From: a virus
Virus record (IMG/VR): IMGVR_UViG_3300046520_000171
Location: 1-57,766 of that record
Direction: 5' to 3' (one strand)
DNA: 57,766 nucleotides
Below the pieces are notes generated by a model, which worked only from the letters and a program-made list of their open reading frames with translations, was not told the DNA's origin and made no database searches. Shown in pieces: positions 1 to 8,034 of this stretch (position 1 is its first letter; each line of letters starts with the position of its first letter). The position numbers were made by a program, and so were the translations under genes.

Positions 1-127
1 GGATCTGTGAGCTGGTCAACGAGGTGACCGGGGCCACCGCCAAGTACGCGGAGATCTCCAAGTTCGTTACCGCCGGCCGGGTGCACGCCGGGATCGGGGA
101 GGACCAGGCGTCGGGGCGCTGGGCCCA
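1..127. repeat. Terminal direct repeat, left copy (circular overlap)
   Basis: These 127 bases are identical to the last 127 bases of the window (57640-57766). The polymerase reading frame continues in register across the join. A length of exactly 127 matches a common maximum assembler k-mer, so this most likely marks a circular contig rather than a true terminal repeat of the virion DNA. Confidence 0.95.
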
Positions 128-842
128 TACGAAGCCGTCCATCACGAACATCGGCAAGCGGGACGGGAAGGCGGTCCAGCGCGCGGTCTTCCTCCCCGAC
201 GAAGGCGAGGTCCATCTGACCGCCGACTTCGCCCAGGTGGACATGCGGGGAGTGGCCGGACTGTGCCAGGACCCGCTGTACATGGAGATGTTCGAGATCG
301 GCCGGGACATGCACACCGAGATCGCGGCCATGATGAACGTGAGCCGGGACGGGGTGAAGCCGCTGAACCACGGCAACAATTACGGCTTGGGCGCGAAGGC
401 CATGATCACTAAGGGTCATGACCCGGAGCTGGTCTCCCGGTTTTTCGAGGTGATGAGCCGGTTCGAGGTCAAGGCAGCCTGGACCGAGCGCGTCCGCGAG
501 CAGGCCGAATCCGGTCACCTGCTGGACAACGGTTTCGGCCGCAAGATGCGCTGCGACCCGGCGCGCGCGTACACCCAGGCTCCGGCGCTGATGGGCCAGG
601 GGTGTGCCCGGGACATCATGACCACGGGGCTGCTGCGCATGGTGGACCGGCTTCCGGAGATCACGTCCATGCTGAGGTGCGTCGTTCACGATGAGGTGGT
701 GCTGTCCGTGCCCGTGGACCGGGTGGACGAGGTGACCGAGGTGATCAAGGACGCGATGACGTTCGAGTTCCGTGGCGTCCCGATCCTGGCGGACGTGTCC
801 GCACCGGGAACGGACTGGGAGCAGTGCTACGGGGGCAAGTGA
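1..842 (+). CDS. polA-like: DNA polymerase I (family A), C-terminal part, continued from 56646
   Basis: This is the palm and fingers part of a family A DNA polymerase. The start lies at 56646, and joining the ends gives one frame of 611 residues. Motif A is visible as DFAQVDMR, motif B as the NHGNNYGLGAKAM region and motif C as VVHDEVV with its HDE triad. These carry the two catalytic aspartates and the nucleotide-binding helix. The upstream half has a 3'-5' exonuclease motif. There is no 5' nuclease domain, as is usual for actinophage enzymes of about 600 residues. It lies directly downstream of the primase-helicase gene and should be the replicative polymerase. Confidence 0.95.
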   Translation, partial: ICELVNEVTGATAKYAEISKFVTAGRVHAGIGEDQASGRWAHTKPSITNIGKRDGKAVQRAVFLPDEGEVHLTADFAQVDMRGVAGLCQDPLYMEMFEIGRDMHTEIAAMMNVSRDGVKPLNHGNNYGLGAKAMITKGHDPELVSRFFEVMSRFEVKAAWTERVREQAESGHLLDNGFGRKMRCDPARAYTQAPALMGQGCARDIMTTGLLRMVDRLPEITSMLRCVVHDEVVLSVPVDRVDEVTEVIKDAMTFEFRGVPILADVSAPGTDWEQCYGGK

Positions 843-882
843 CTGGTACGGTTTAACGAAACCGAGAGAGGACGGAGGAACG

Positions 883-1083
883 ATGGCCGAGACACCCGCA
901 CAGTGGGAGCAGCGCTGGGCCCGGGAGGCGGACTGGAACCGGGACGACTGGGGTCCGCCCTCGCTGCCGGCCGACCACCCCCGGATCATCCGGGCCCGGC
1001 GCATCGGCTGGCTGGCGAAGTCGTTCCTGCGCGGCGCCCGCTGGGGTCACCGCGTCGCGGCCGGGCGACGGGAACGGGGCTGA
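883..1083 (+). CDS. Small hydrophilic protein, unknown
   Basis: This 66-residue protein has no family I recognise. It is rich in Trp and Arg, with an acidic N-terminal third (EQRWAREADWNRDDW) and a basic C-terminal tail (RHRVAAGRRERG-like). The ATG is chosen because the strong ribosome site GACGGAGGAA lies just upstream at 871-880. A near-palindrome GGTTTAACGAAACC at 850-863 sits in the short gap after polymerase and resembles the palindrome at minus-strand early promoters. The next gene starts three bases after its stop, so it is probably co-transcribed with the replication genes. Confidence 0.7.
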   Translation: MAETPAQWEQRWAREADWNRDDWGPPSLPADHPRIIRARRIGWLAKSFLRGARWGHRVAAGRRERG

Positions 1084-1086
1084 ACC

Positions 1087-1320
1087 ATGGCCACGGCAGC
1101 GGAGCGCTGGCGGTCCCGTCAGACCCGCCGCCTGGCCCGGGACACCGAGACGCTGGAGCACCAGGTGCGCAGCTTCGGCAGGGCGCTGGAGCGGGGCAGC
1201 GGCCCGTACGCGGACGACGCGCGGGACCTGACGAAGCGGGCGCTGGACCTGGTCAAGCTGGCCGCTTCGGTGGACGGTATGCAGGAGATCACCGATCTGA
1301 TGACGGAGGAAACGCGATGA
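1087..1320 (+). CDS. Small helical protein, unknown
   Basis: A 77-residue protein that reads as two amphipathic helices (RDTETLEHQVRSFGRALERG, then DLTKRALDLVKLAASVDGM), likely a small coiled-coil protein. No catalytic motif is seen. Its stop overlaps the ATG of the resolvase gene (ATGA), and the resolvase ribosome site lies inside its last codons, so the two are translationally coupled. Function unknown; position suggests a role in replication or recombination. Confidence 0.75.
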   Translation: MATAAERWRSRQTRRLARDTETLEHQVRSFGRALERGSGPYADDARDLTKRALDLVKLAASVDGMQEITDLMTEETR

Positions 1321-1958
1321 CGATGAACGTGCTGGGGCTGGATCTTTCGATGACCGCCACCGGGATCTGTCTTCCGGACGGCCGGACGTTGACGGTCGCG
1401 ACGAACGCCAAGGACCGGGACTACCGGCTGGTGGTGATCCGCAACGAGGTACGCGGCGCGGTCATCGCCACCCGGCCCGATCTGGTCGTGATGGAGGAAG
1501 CGCCCCCGGGCCTGAAGGGGTCTGCGATCAAGGCGATCCACATGGTGCAGGGGGCGGTGCGGGTGGCCCTGCTGGACCTCGAAGTTCCGTGCGCGGTGGT
1601 GAACCCGTCCACGCTCAAGGCGTACGCCACCGGAAAGAAGGGCGCCGACAAGACCGCCATGACCATGGCCGCGTACAAGCGCGCGGCACTGGAGTTCGGA
1701 GACGACAACCAGGTGGACGCGTGGTGGCTGCGGGCCATGGGCCTGGACCAACTGGGGGAGCCGGTGGTGACCGTGCCGCAGGCGCAGCGGGACTTCATGG
1801 AGTCCGTGGACTGGCCGAAGCTGGCGGAGACCGCAGCGGATTCGGACGCCTGGCTCGGGCACCTGGACCGGCTGAAGCCCAGCACCCGGCTGGACGACGC
1901 GTCGCCGGTCACGGTCGGCAGCAGCGACCCGGTCCCGTGCCATTTCGAGGCCCGATAA
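1317..1958 (+). CDS. ruvC-like: RuvC-like Holliday junction resolvase
   Basis: The 213-residue protein opens with VLGLDLSMTATG, the first RNase H-fold acidic motif (Asp9). It continues with VVMEEAP (Glu60/61) and ends the core with GDDNQVDAWWL, matching the Asp-rich third motif of RuvC enzymes (Asp130, Asp134). It should cut branched DNA made during replication and recombination before packaging. The ATG at 1317 overlaps the previous stop and follows GGAGGAA at the usual distance; a second ATG two codons later is possible. The C-terminal 60 residues are less conserved in appearance. It lies with polymerase and upstream of the terminase genes, a common place for phage resolvases. Confidence 0.85.
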   Translation: MTMNVLGLDLSMTATGICLPDGRTLTVATNAKDRDYRLVVIRNEVRGAVIATRPDLVVMEEAPPGLKGSAIKAIHMVQGAVRVALLDLEVPCAVVNPSTLKAYATGKKGADKTAMTMAAYKRAALEFGDDNQVDAWWLRAMGLDQLGEPVVTVPQAQRDFMESVDWPKLAETAADSDAWLGHLDRLKPSTRLDDASPVTVGSSDPVPCHFEAR

Positions 1959-1981
1959 CGCAGGCGCGAGGCTGTGACCTT

Positions 1982-2533
1982 GTGGTAACGAAGCGATTGT
2001 ACGACTCGCCCCGGTGTCCGATGCGGACCCGGGGCGGTCGCATGTGCCATCTCCCTGCGGGCAAGGGAACCGGGCATTTCGGCTACGGTCAGTGTGAGGT
2101 GCACGGGGGACTGTGGCCCCAGAACGAGGACGCGTGGAGGCAGGCCATGGAACTGGCGAAGATCGAGGGCATCGGCCCCACTGAGGCGCTGCTGAAGCTG
2201 GTCACCGCGTCCATGGGCCGGGCCGCGTACATGGACCTGGTGCTGGAGGCCGCTCTTGCCCGGCACGTGGCGGACGGGGGGGACCCGCTGATCCCGCCGG
2301 CGACCATGCGCCCGTGGCTGAAGGAGTCGCGCCAGGAACGTATGGTGGCCGGTCGCATGGCGAAGGCCGCGGTGGACGCGGGCGTGATGGAGGCGCTGGG
2401 GCGCAGGCTGGACATGGAAGGCGGTCTGGTGGCGGACGCGCTGACCGCGGCCCTGGACGCGCTGGAGCTGGAACCGGCGCAGCGGATGAAGGCTTTGGGC
2501 GCCGCGCAGGAGAGGCTTCTGTCCGCTGAATAA
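1982..2533 (+). CDS. terS: Probable terminase small subunit (HGG/Cys motif family)
   Basis: The 183-residue protein begins with a Cys/His cluster: PRCPM, then MCHLPAGKGTGH, then GQCEVHGG. This CxxxxxxxGxxCxxPAGxGTxH...CxxHGG pattern is one I know from proteins annotated as small terminase in Streptomyces phages. It is followed by an all-helical region with two or three basic helices suited to DNA binding and oligomerisation. GTG at 1982 is chosen because it keeps the first Cys and has GAGG nine bases upstream; an ATG at 2018 would lose it. It would recognise packaging DNA together with the product of 6626-7993, although the glycan cassette separates the two. A generic Zn-binding DNA protein is the main alternative. 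Confidence 0.6.
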   Translation: MVTKRLYDSPRCPMRTRGGRMCHLPAGKGTGHFGYGQCEVHGGLWPQNEDAWRQAMELAKIEGIGPTEALLKLVTASMGRAAYMDLVLEAALARHVADGGDPLIPPATMRPWLKESRQERMVAGRMAKAAVDAGVMEALGRRLDMEGGLVADALTAALDALELEPAQRMKALGAAQERLLSAE

Positions 2534-2574
2534 GGTAAACTGGTCGGGACACAGTGACCGATGACGGAGGAAGT

Positions 2575-2799
2575 ATGGACGACGCGCGCAAGGTGCTCTA
2601 TGACGCACTGGGCATCGACCCGGAGCGGATGAGCTTCCAGGAGTTCGACGGTCACGTGGACCGGTTCGCGGCCACGCTGACGGACACGATCCGCATCCCG
2701 AGGTTCGATCCGGCTGTGTGTTCGGTCACGCTCTCGATCGCGGGGAAGAGCAACCCGCAGGCGATCGACCACTGGGCCCCGGAATCGGGGACGTCATGA
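2575..2799 (+). CDS. Small protein, unknown
   Basis: A 74-residue protein with an acidic first half (DDARKVLYDALGIDPERM) and a short hydrophobic C-terminal stretch. No known family recognised. The ATG follows GACGGAGGAAGT, the extended ribosome site shared by many genes here. The 41-bp gap upstream contains a TAAACT hexamer that could be a -10 element. The stop overlaps the next start (ATGA), so it leads a coupled series of small genes running to 3403. Confidence 0.7.
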   Translation: MDDARKVLYDALGIDPERMSFQEFDGHVDRFAATLTDTIRIPRFDPAVCSVTLSIAGKSNPQAIDHWAPESGTS

Positions 2800-3002
2800 A
2801 CCCCCTCACGATCGCCGAACTCCGCCTGCGCCACGCCCAGTTGGCGGAGCGGGCCGAGCGCCTGCGCCAGGAGGGCCGTTCCTTGTCCGCCACCACGCCC
2901 CGGGCCGGATTCACCGCGCGCCGGGTCCGCCTGATCCAGCAGCAGGCGGACGACTATGCCTCGCTGCTCCGCATCGCCGAAGCCGAGGGGGCCACGCTGT
3001 GA
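2796..3002 (+). CDS. Small coiled-coil protein, unknown
   Basis: A 68-residue, Arg/Leu/Ala-rich protein with heptad-like helices (ELRLRHAQLAERAERLRQEG and VRLIQQQADDYASLLRIAEA), strongly suggesting a coiled coil. The ATG overlaps the stop of the preceding gene and its own stop overlaps the GTG of the next, so it is translationally coupled on both sides. No function can be assigned. Confidence 0.7.
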   Translation: MNPLTIAELRLRHAQLAERAERLRQEGRSLSATTPRAGFTARRVRLIQQQADDYASLLRIAEAEGATL

Positions 3003-3403
3003 TCCGCGAAGACCGAATGCTCATCAGCCGCAAGCCATTCGCTATCGATCTCACCACTGTGGCCTTGGACGCGACCGAACGCGACGGCGTCTACTGGCTG
3101 TCCGGCAGTTGCCGGGCCGTCTGGTACCGGCGCAAGGACGGCGTAACCCGGGCGTGTCTGGGCCGTTTGGGTCTGCGGGCGCAGTGGAGACACGAAGCAC
3201 CTGACCTGTCCAGTCCGGAAGCCATGCTCAGCAACAACCTGGACAGCAGCTACGGCGGCACCACAGAGGGCCGATGGGACGGCTCCGGGTACTGGGGTGC
3301 CGAAGACCCCGATGTCCAGGCGCAGCACCTCGCGATCCTGCGTCCGATGCTGCACGCGTACCCGACGCCCCCGACTGGGTACGACGGGTGGTGGCGGTTC
3401 TGA
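2999..3403 (+). CDS. Hypothetical protein, Trp/Tyr-rich
   Basis: A 134-residue protein of unknown family. The N-terminal part looks beta-rich (KPFAIDLTTVALDATERDGVYWL) and the C-terminal part is aromatic and proline-rich (YGGTTEGRWDGSGYWGAEDP). The GTG start overlaps the previous stop, and the stop codon overlaps the ATG of the first glycosyltransferase gene. This tight coupling suggests it may serve the glycan cassette that follows, but that is inference only. Confidence 0.65.
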   Translation: MIREDRMLISRKPFAIDLTTVALDATERDGVYWLSGSCRAVWYRRKDGVTRACLGRLGLRAQWRHEAPDLSSPEAMLSNNLDSSYGGTTEGRWDGSGYWGAEDPDVQAQHLAILRPMLHAYPTPPTGYDGWWRF

Positions 3404-4062
3404 TGACCGGCACCACCCCCACGTACGCGGTGATCCCCACCGAGGGGCGCCCGTGCCTGCACGACTGTGTGGCCGCGCTCCGGGACCAGGTGGACGGGAT
3501 CATCGCTGTGGCGAACGGAGGCTACAACGGCACGGATCTCCGGGACGCGTACGTGATCCGGGACCGCAACCCCGTCCCGAACATTTCCCGTTGGTGGAAC
3601 ATCGGGCTGGAGACGGTCCGGCGCCGGATGGAGCGCGACGGAGAGCTGTGGCAGGACCGCTGGAACGTTCTGGTGGTCAACGATGACACGGTCATGGCGC
3701 CCGGCTCCGTCGCAACCCTTACCGCAGGGCTGCGGAAGTACGACGGGGCGCAGCTCGCGTTCCCGGGCCTCCGGTCTGCGGAAGGCCTGATGAGGCACCC
3801 GAACCCGATCCGAATCACCGGCTGGTGCTTCGCCCTGCGCGGGGAAGCAGGCCTACGGGCGGATGAGGAACTGGCGTGGTGGGCCGGGGACAACGATCTT
3901 GACTGGCGTGCTCGGCAGTCCGGCGGGACCGTGGTCGTCCCCGGCGTGGAGCACCAGCACCTGCACCCCAACGGGTACACCGTGGCGCGCCCGGACCTGA
4001 CCGAACAGGCGGGCAAGGACATGGCCCGGTTCGTGGAAAAGTGGGGGCGTCCGGCGTGGTGA
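3403..4062 (+). CDS. Glycosyltransferase family 2-like protein
   Basis: The 219-residue protein has the GT-A layout: an N-terminal nucleotide-binding strand (YAVIPTEGRP), a loop with LVVNDDTVM in the place of the metal-binding DxD of GT2 enzymes, and a later acidic segment WWAGDNDLDWRARQSGG typical of the catalytic base region. It would transfer a sugar from a nucleotide donor in the cytoplasm. It is the first of a run of overlapping or closely spaced sugar genes (3403-6607), so virion or cell-surface glycan modification is likely. It is short for a full GT2 enzyme and carries no membrane segment, as expected for a phage enzyme that glycosylates virion proteins. Confidence 0.7.
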   Translation: MTGTTPTYAVIPTEGRPCLHDCVAALRDQVDGIIAVANGGYNGTDLRDAYVIRDRNPVPNISRWWNIGLETVRRRMERDGELWQDRWNVLVVNDDTVMAPGSVATLTAGLRKYDGAQLAFPGLRSAEGLMRHPNPIRITGWCFALRGEAGLRADEELAWWAGDNDLDWRARQSGGTVVVPGVEHQHLHPNGYTVARPDLTEQAGKDMARFVEKWGRPAW

Positions 4063-4081
4063 CCAACGAGAGCGAGGGCGC

Positions 4082-4888
4082 ATGAGGATCGCAGTGACCG
4101 GCGGGGCCGGGTTCATCGGCCAGGCCACGATCACAGCCGCGGAGAACGCGGGCAACGACGTGTGGTCGTTCGACCGGGCCGACGGGAACGATGTTCTCGG
4201 GGACCTGGCAGCCCTGTCCGGGGCCGACACGGTCATCCACCTGGCCGGGGTGCTGGGTACGGCCGAGCTGTTCGACAACCCGGAGTGGGCCGTTGAGGTG
4301 AACATCAAGGGCACGCTGCGGGTGCTGGAGTGGTGCAGGGCCAACGGCGCCGGCTACGTCGGTATCACCATGCCCCCGGTGTTCCCGAGCGTGTACACGG
4401 CCACGAAGGTGTGCGCGCAGAGCCTGGCCACGAACTGGCACCGGGCGTTCGGCGTGCCGGTGAGCCACGTGCGGGCCTTCAACGCCTACGGTCCCGGCCA
4501 GGCGCACGGCCCCGGTCACCCGCAGAAGATCGTCCCCACGTTCGCCCGCGCCGCGTGGCAGGGGCTCCCGATCCCGGTGTGGGGCGACGGCACCCAGACC
4601 GTGGACCTGGTCCATGCCGACGACGTGGGCCGGATGCTGGTGGACGCGGCCGGGCACGGGGACGACGCCGTGTTCGACGCGGGGACGGGCGAGGCGGTCA
4701 CGGTCAACGAAGTGGCGGACATCGTCCTCGGGATCACCGGGAGCAGCGCCGGGGTGGAGTACCTGCCGATGCGCACGGGCGAGGAAGCGACCACGGTCGT
4801 GGCCAAGGGTGAGGGATGGGGCCGCCTCGACTGGCGTCCGGTCATGGACTGGCAGCGGCTCGACGACACAATCGGGTGGTACCGGTGA
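4082..4888 (+). CDS. NAD-dependent sugar epimerase/dehydratase (extended SDR)
   Basis: The 268-residue protein starts with MRIAVTGGAGFIG, the Rossmann GxxGxxG motif of extended short-chain dehydrogenases that act on nucleotide sugars. The catalytic YxxxK is Tyr105-Lys109 in SVYTATKVCAQ, and NAYGPGQ is the usual substrate-side motif. It is shorter than the usual 310-330 residues, with a trimmed C-terminal substrate domain. It should epimerise or dehydrate a nucleotide-activated sugar for the neighbouring transferases. It starts 20 bases after the upstream transferase gene and its stop overlaps the next GTG. The exact sugar cannot be read from sequence. Confidence 0.85.
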   Translation: MRIAVTGGAGFIGQATITAAENAGNDVWSFDRADGNDVLGDLAALSGADTVIHLAGVLGTAELFDNPEWAVEVNIKGTLRVLEWCRANGAGYVGITMPPVFPSVYTATKVCAQSLATNWHRAFGVPVSHVRAFNAYGPGQAHGPGHPQKIVPTFARAAWQGLPIPVWGDGTQTVDLVHADDVGRMLVDAAGHGDDAVFDAGTGEAVTVNEVADIVLGITGSSAGVEYLPMRTGEEATTVVAKGEGWGRLDWRPVMDWQRLDDTIGWYR

Positions 4889-5559
4889 CCCGCCCCGACG
4901 CGGCTGTGGTCCAGGCGCTGTACGGGGCGTACGACACGCTCAAGCCGGTGATACCCCAGGCGGGGCTGGACGTGGACTGGGTGCTGGTCACCGACGACGC
5001 GTCGCTTCGGGGCAGCTCCCTGGGCTGGCGCGTGGTCCACCTGCCCCGGCCGGGCGTGCACCCCAACCGGGCGGCGAAGGCCCCGAAGCTGTTCCCGTGG
5101 GAGTACACCGACGCGTCGTCGTCCGTGTGGCTGGACGCGTCCTTCCGCGTCACCTCCCCGGACTTCGTGTCCGGGGCTCTGGCGTGCACGTCCGTCTCCG
5201 ACCCGGTCGCCCAGTTCGTGCACCCGTGGCGGGACTGCGTCTTCACCGAGGCGGAGGAGTCGGCGAAGCTGGCCAAGTACGCGGGGGAGGACTTCGGCCC
5301 GCAGGTGAAGGACGCCCGGGAGCTGGGCCACCCGGACCACTGGGGGCTGTGGGCCACGGGGGTGATAACCCGGCGCCACGATGACGACCGGGTGTTCGAC
5401 CTGGGCAACGACTGGTCGGACCTGATCGACCGGTTCACGTTCCAGGACCAGGTATCGCAGCCGGTGGCGCTGCGCTCCTCTGTCCTGCGTCCGGCCCCGC
5501 TGCCCGGGACGCACTTCGCGAACCCGTGGCTGAGCTACGAAGGAAGTGAGCGGCATTGA
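4885..5559 (+). CDS. DUF616-type (TOD1/MUCI70-like) glycosyltransferase-like protein
   Basis: The 224-residue protein contains ALYGAYDTLKPV, VLVTDD, HPNRAAKAPKLFPWEY and SVWLDASFRV, in the order I associate with the DUF616 domain found in plant and bacterial glycosyltransferase-like proteins. The conserved WLDAS element corresponds to a DxD-like donor site. GTG at 4885 overlaps the epimerase stop, and its own stop overlaps the next TTG. It probably acts with the epimerase and the two GT2-like enzymes to build a short glycan. A full reaction is not established for the family. Confidence 0.65.
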   Translation: MTRPDAAVVQALYGAYDTLKPVIPQAGLDVDWVLVTDDASLRGSSLGWRVVHLPRPGVHPNRAAKAPKLFPWEYTDASSSVWLDASFRVTSPDFVSGALACTSVSDPVAQFVHPWRDCVFTEAEESAKLAKYAGEDFGPQVKDARELGHPDHWGLWATGVITRRHDDDRVFDLGNDWSDLIDRFTFQDQVSQPVALRSSVLRPAPLPGTHFANPWLSYEGSERH

Positions 5560-5990
5560 ACATCGAGATCGGCGGAGGAACGCTGGCCCCGCCCGGATGG
5601 ACCAACCTGGACCCGGTGCACGGCACCGAGGGCTGGAAGCGGCGTGCTCAGGACGGTCCCTGGCCGGCGGACGGCGGGTCGGTGCACGGGATCCTGGCCA
5701 GTCACGTGATGGAGCACATCCCGGCCGCTGAACCCCGGCTCTTCGTCATGAACGAGGCGCACCGGGTGCTCCGGCCCGGGGGCGTGTTCACGGTGCGGGT
5801 ACCCAACGCGGCTACCGGCTGGCACGCGTACGCGGACCCGACGCACGTCAGCTTCTGGGTGCTGGAGTCTTTCCACTACTTCGACGGTCTCAAGGCCGCG
5901 CACGCGGACTACGGCATCCGTCCGTGGACCACCCTGGATCTGACGATCCAGGGGGACAACGAGATCATGTGGCGGGGGACGCCGCGATGA
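5556..5990 (+). CDS. SAM-dependent methyltransferase, short class I
   Basis: The 144-residue protein looks like a compact class I methyltransferase: NIEIGGGTLAPPGWTNLD resembles the glycine-rich SAM loop, ILASHVMEHIPAAE matches the post-motif II 'HVLEH' segment, and EAHRVLRPGGVFTVRVPN is the typical strand 4-5 region. The C-terminal third of a full-length enzyme is missing, so the substrate-binding part is reduced. TTG at 5556 overlaps the previous stop. Its place inside the sugar cassette suggests O-methylation of the phage glycan, which is inference. Confidence 0.75.
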   Translation: MNIEIGGGTLAPPGWTNLDPVHGTEGWKRRAQDGPWPADGGSVHGILASHVMEHIPAAEPRLFVMNEAHRVLRPGGVFTVRVPNAATGWHAYADPTHVSFWVLESFHYFDGLKAAHADYGIRPWTTLDLTIQGDNEIMWRGTPR

Positions 5991-6607
5991 CCCTGCGCCC
6001 CGGGGTGACCGCGGTCATTCCCTTCCACGCGGCCCGGGAGCGCAACGGGATGCTGGAGCGGGCCGCGGCCTCGGTGCGGGCGCAGACGTACCCCACGGAA
6101 CTGGTGCTGGCCCGGGACGTGCACGCCGCGGGCGCCGCGGTCACCCGCAACCACGGGATGGCGGAGGTGGAGACCGAGTGGACCGCGTTCCTGGACAGTG
6201 ACGACACCATGGACCCGGACCACATCGAAGCCCTGATGGCCTGCGCGAGCGAGACGGGGGCGGACTACGTGTACCCCTGGTTCCGGGTGGTCGGTGGCTC
6301 CGATCCGTTCCCGATGTTCTTCGGCCGTCCGTGGGACGACGCGGACCCGCACCAGGTCCCGGTCACGATCCTGGTACGTACCGGGTTGGCCCGGCTGGTG
6401 GGATTCTCCAACCCGCCCGGGTGGGAGCGGGGCGGAGAGGACTGGGCCTTTACCCTGGGCTGTGTGGCTGCCGGCGCCACGATCGTGCACCTGCCGGAAC
6501 GGACCTGGACCTGGAACCATCATGGCCGCAACAGCTCGGGTACGCCGGGGTACGGGGACGCCGGGCCGCAGCCCGTGGCCCGGCGCCGGGCGCAGCGTCG
6601 TCGTTGA
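5987..6607 (+). CDS. Glycosyltransferase family 2
   Basis: The 206-residue protein opens with VTAVIPFHAARERNGMLERAAASVRAQTYP, the hallmark N-terminus of GT2 enzymes. The metal-binding aspartates appear in AFLDSDDTMDPDHIEAL, and GGEDWAFTLGC is the acceptor-side ED motif. It is soluble and lacks a C-terminal membrane domain. ATG overlaps the methyltransferase stop (ATGA). It ends in a basic tail (PVARRRAQRRR). It completes a five-gene sugar cassette directly before the terminase gene, consistent with glycosylation of virion proteins. Confidence 0.85.
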   Translation: MTLRPGVTAVIPFHAARERNGMLERAAASVRAQTYPTELVLARDVHAAGAAVTRNHGMAEVETEWTAFLDSDDTMDPDHIEALMACASETGADYVYPWFRVVGGSDPFPMFFGRPWDDADPHQVPVTILVRTGLARLVGFSNPPGWERGGEDWAFTLGCVAAGATIVHLPERTWTWNHHGRNSSGTPGYGDAGPQPVARRRAQRRR

Positions 6608-6623
6608 GTCGGGCACACTCAAC
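6603..6623. promoter_or_regulatory. Inverted repeat just upstream of the large terminase start
   Basis: GTTGAGT and ACTCAAC form a perfect 7-bp inverted repeat around 7 bases and end two bases before the terminase ATG at 6626. No ribosome site is visible there, so the hairpin or a protein bound to it may control terminase translation or transcription. This is inference from the sequence only. Confidence 0.35.
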
Positions 6624-6625
6624 CC

Positions 6626-7993
6626 ATGACCGAGACCGACCGCGCAGCCGTGGGGCGTGCAGCAGCAGCAGCCCTCGCCGCGCGGTTCGCGTCCCCGAAG
6701 TGGACCCCGCTGCCCCACCAGGTCCCGCCCCCGGGGGACTGGTACGGGTGGCTGCTGCTGGCCGGCAGAATGGCGGGGAAGACGGACGCGTGCGCGGCGT
6801 ACATCGCCGACCACGTCAAGGGACCGCCGTGCCTGCCCGGCCCCATCCCGCACTGGATCGGGATCATCGGGCCCACCCTTGGTGACGCGGTCACCTCTTG
6901 TGTCAACGGCCCCTCGGGACTGCGCGTGCACGACCCGACCGCTCGCCTGGTGAACGGGGCCGGAGGGCTGTCAGTGAAGTGGCCGAACGGCTCAGAGGCC
7001 AAATTGTTCGGTGCTCACACCCCCGATGACGTGGAACGACTACGCTCCGGTGGCAATCGTTGCTGTGCGTGGCTAGAAGAATTGGCCGCGTGGCGCCAGC
7101 TTGACGAGTGCTGGGACCACATGCGGTTCGGTCTGCGGACCGGGCCCCGGCCACACTGGGTGGCGTCCACCACACCCAAGCCCCGGCCGCTGATCGAGCG
7201 CCTGCACAACCGGTCGATCGCGAACGTCGCGCTGACGCACGCCAGCTACCGGGACAACCCCCACATCTCTGCCGACATCAAGGCAGCGCTGGAAGAGACG
7301 TACGCGGGAACCCAGCTCGGGCGCCAGGAACTGTACGGGGAGCTGATCGCTGAGGATGAGAATGCCCTGTGGACGCGGGACATGATCGACGCGGCGCGGG
7401 TACGGCCTGACGCGGTCCCCGACTTGGTGAAGATCACCGTCGGTGTGGACCCGTCCGGAGGCCGTGGCGAACAGGGCATCGTCGTGGCGGGCAAGTCAGG
7501 TCTCGTACTGCCGGGCAACGGAGGACGGCCCCAGGCGCACGGATACGTGCTCGATGACCGCACCTGCCACCTGCCCCCGGACGGATGGGGCCGGCGTGCG
7601 GTCCAGGCGGCGATCGACTGGGAAGCGGACGACATCGCGGTGGAGATCAACTACGGAGCTGCCATGGCCGTGTCCGTGATCCGGACAGCAGCCGACGCGC
7701 TCGGGGTGGATATCCCGATACGGCAGATGAACGCGACACGCGGGAAGAGGGTCCGGGCGGAGCCGGTCAGCGCACTGACCGCACAGGGGCGCTGGCACCA
7801 CGCGGGGGTGTTCCCCGAGCTGGAGCAGCAGCTTTCGACCTGGCACCCGGAAATCGGCTGGTCCCCTGACCGTCTGGACGCCATGGTCTGGACCACCTGG
7901 CAACTGAAACTCGCGCACCTCACCGGGTCCGGCCGGGGGTCGTCCGGGGCGCAGGCCGCGCAGCAGAACATCGGCGGGGTGCGGGTTCGTTAA
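6626..7993 (+). CDS. terL: Terminase large subunit (ATPase-nuclease)
   Basis: The 455-residue protein carries the packaging ATPase signature: a Walker A-like loop LLAGRMAGKTDA (residues about 44-55), Walker B with catalytic glutamate in CCAWLEELAAW (about 147-156) and VASTTPKP as the coupling motif III. The C-terminal RNase H-like nuclease begins at ITVGVDPSGG, with further acidic residues in ADDIAVEINYG and WSPDRLDAMVW. It translocates genomic DNA into the prohead and cuts it. The length is typical. It is not adjacent to the putative small subunit at 1982-2533. Confidence 0.95.
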   Translation: MTETDRAAVGRAAAAALAARFASPKWTPLPHQVPPPGDWYGWLLLAGRMAGKTDACAAYIADHVKGPPCLPGPIPHWIGIIGPTLGDAVTSCVNGPSGLRVHDPTARLVNGAGGLSVKWPNGSEAKLFGAHTPDDVERLRSGGNRCCAWLEELAAWRQLDECWDHMRFGLRTGPRPHWVASTTPKPRPLIERLHNRSIANVALTHASYRDNPHISADIKAALEETYAGTQLGRQELYGELIAEDENALWTRDMIDAARVRPDAVPDLVKITVGVDPSGGRGEQGIVVAGKSGLVLPGNGGRPQAHGYVLDDRTCHLPPDGWGRRAVQAAIDWEADDIAVEINYGAAMAVSVIRTAADALGVDIPIRQMNATRGKRVRAEPVSALTAQGRWHHAGVFPELEQQLSTWHPEIGWSPDRLDAMVWTTWQLKLAHLTGSGRGSSGAQAAQQNIGGVRVR

Positions 7994-8034
7994 ACCGGTA
8001 CGCTCACGTGCATGAACGACGGAAAGAGACGCAC

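Noticed and set aside
1-127. True terminal redundancy or cos end
   Set aside because: The repeat lies inside the polymerase gene and equals a common assembler k-mer length, so an assembly overlap is simpler.
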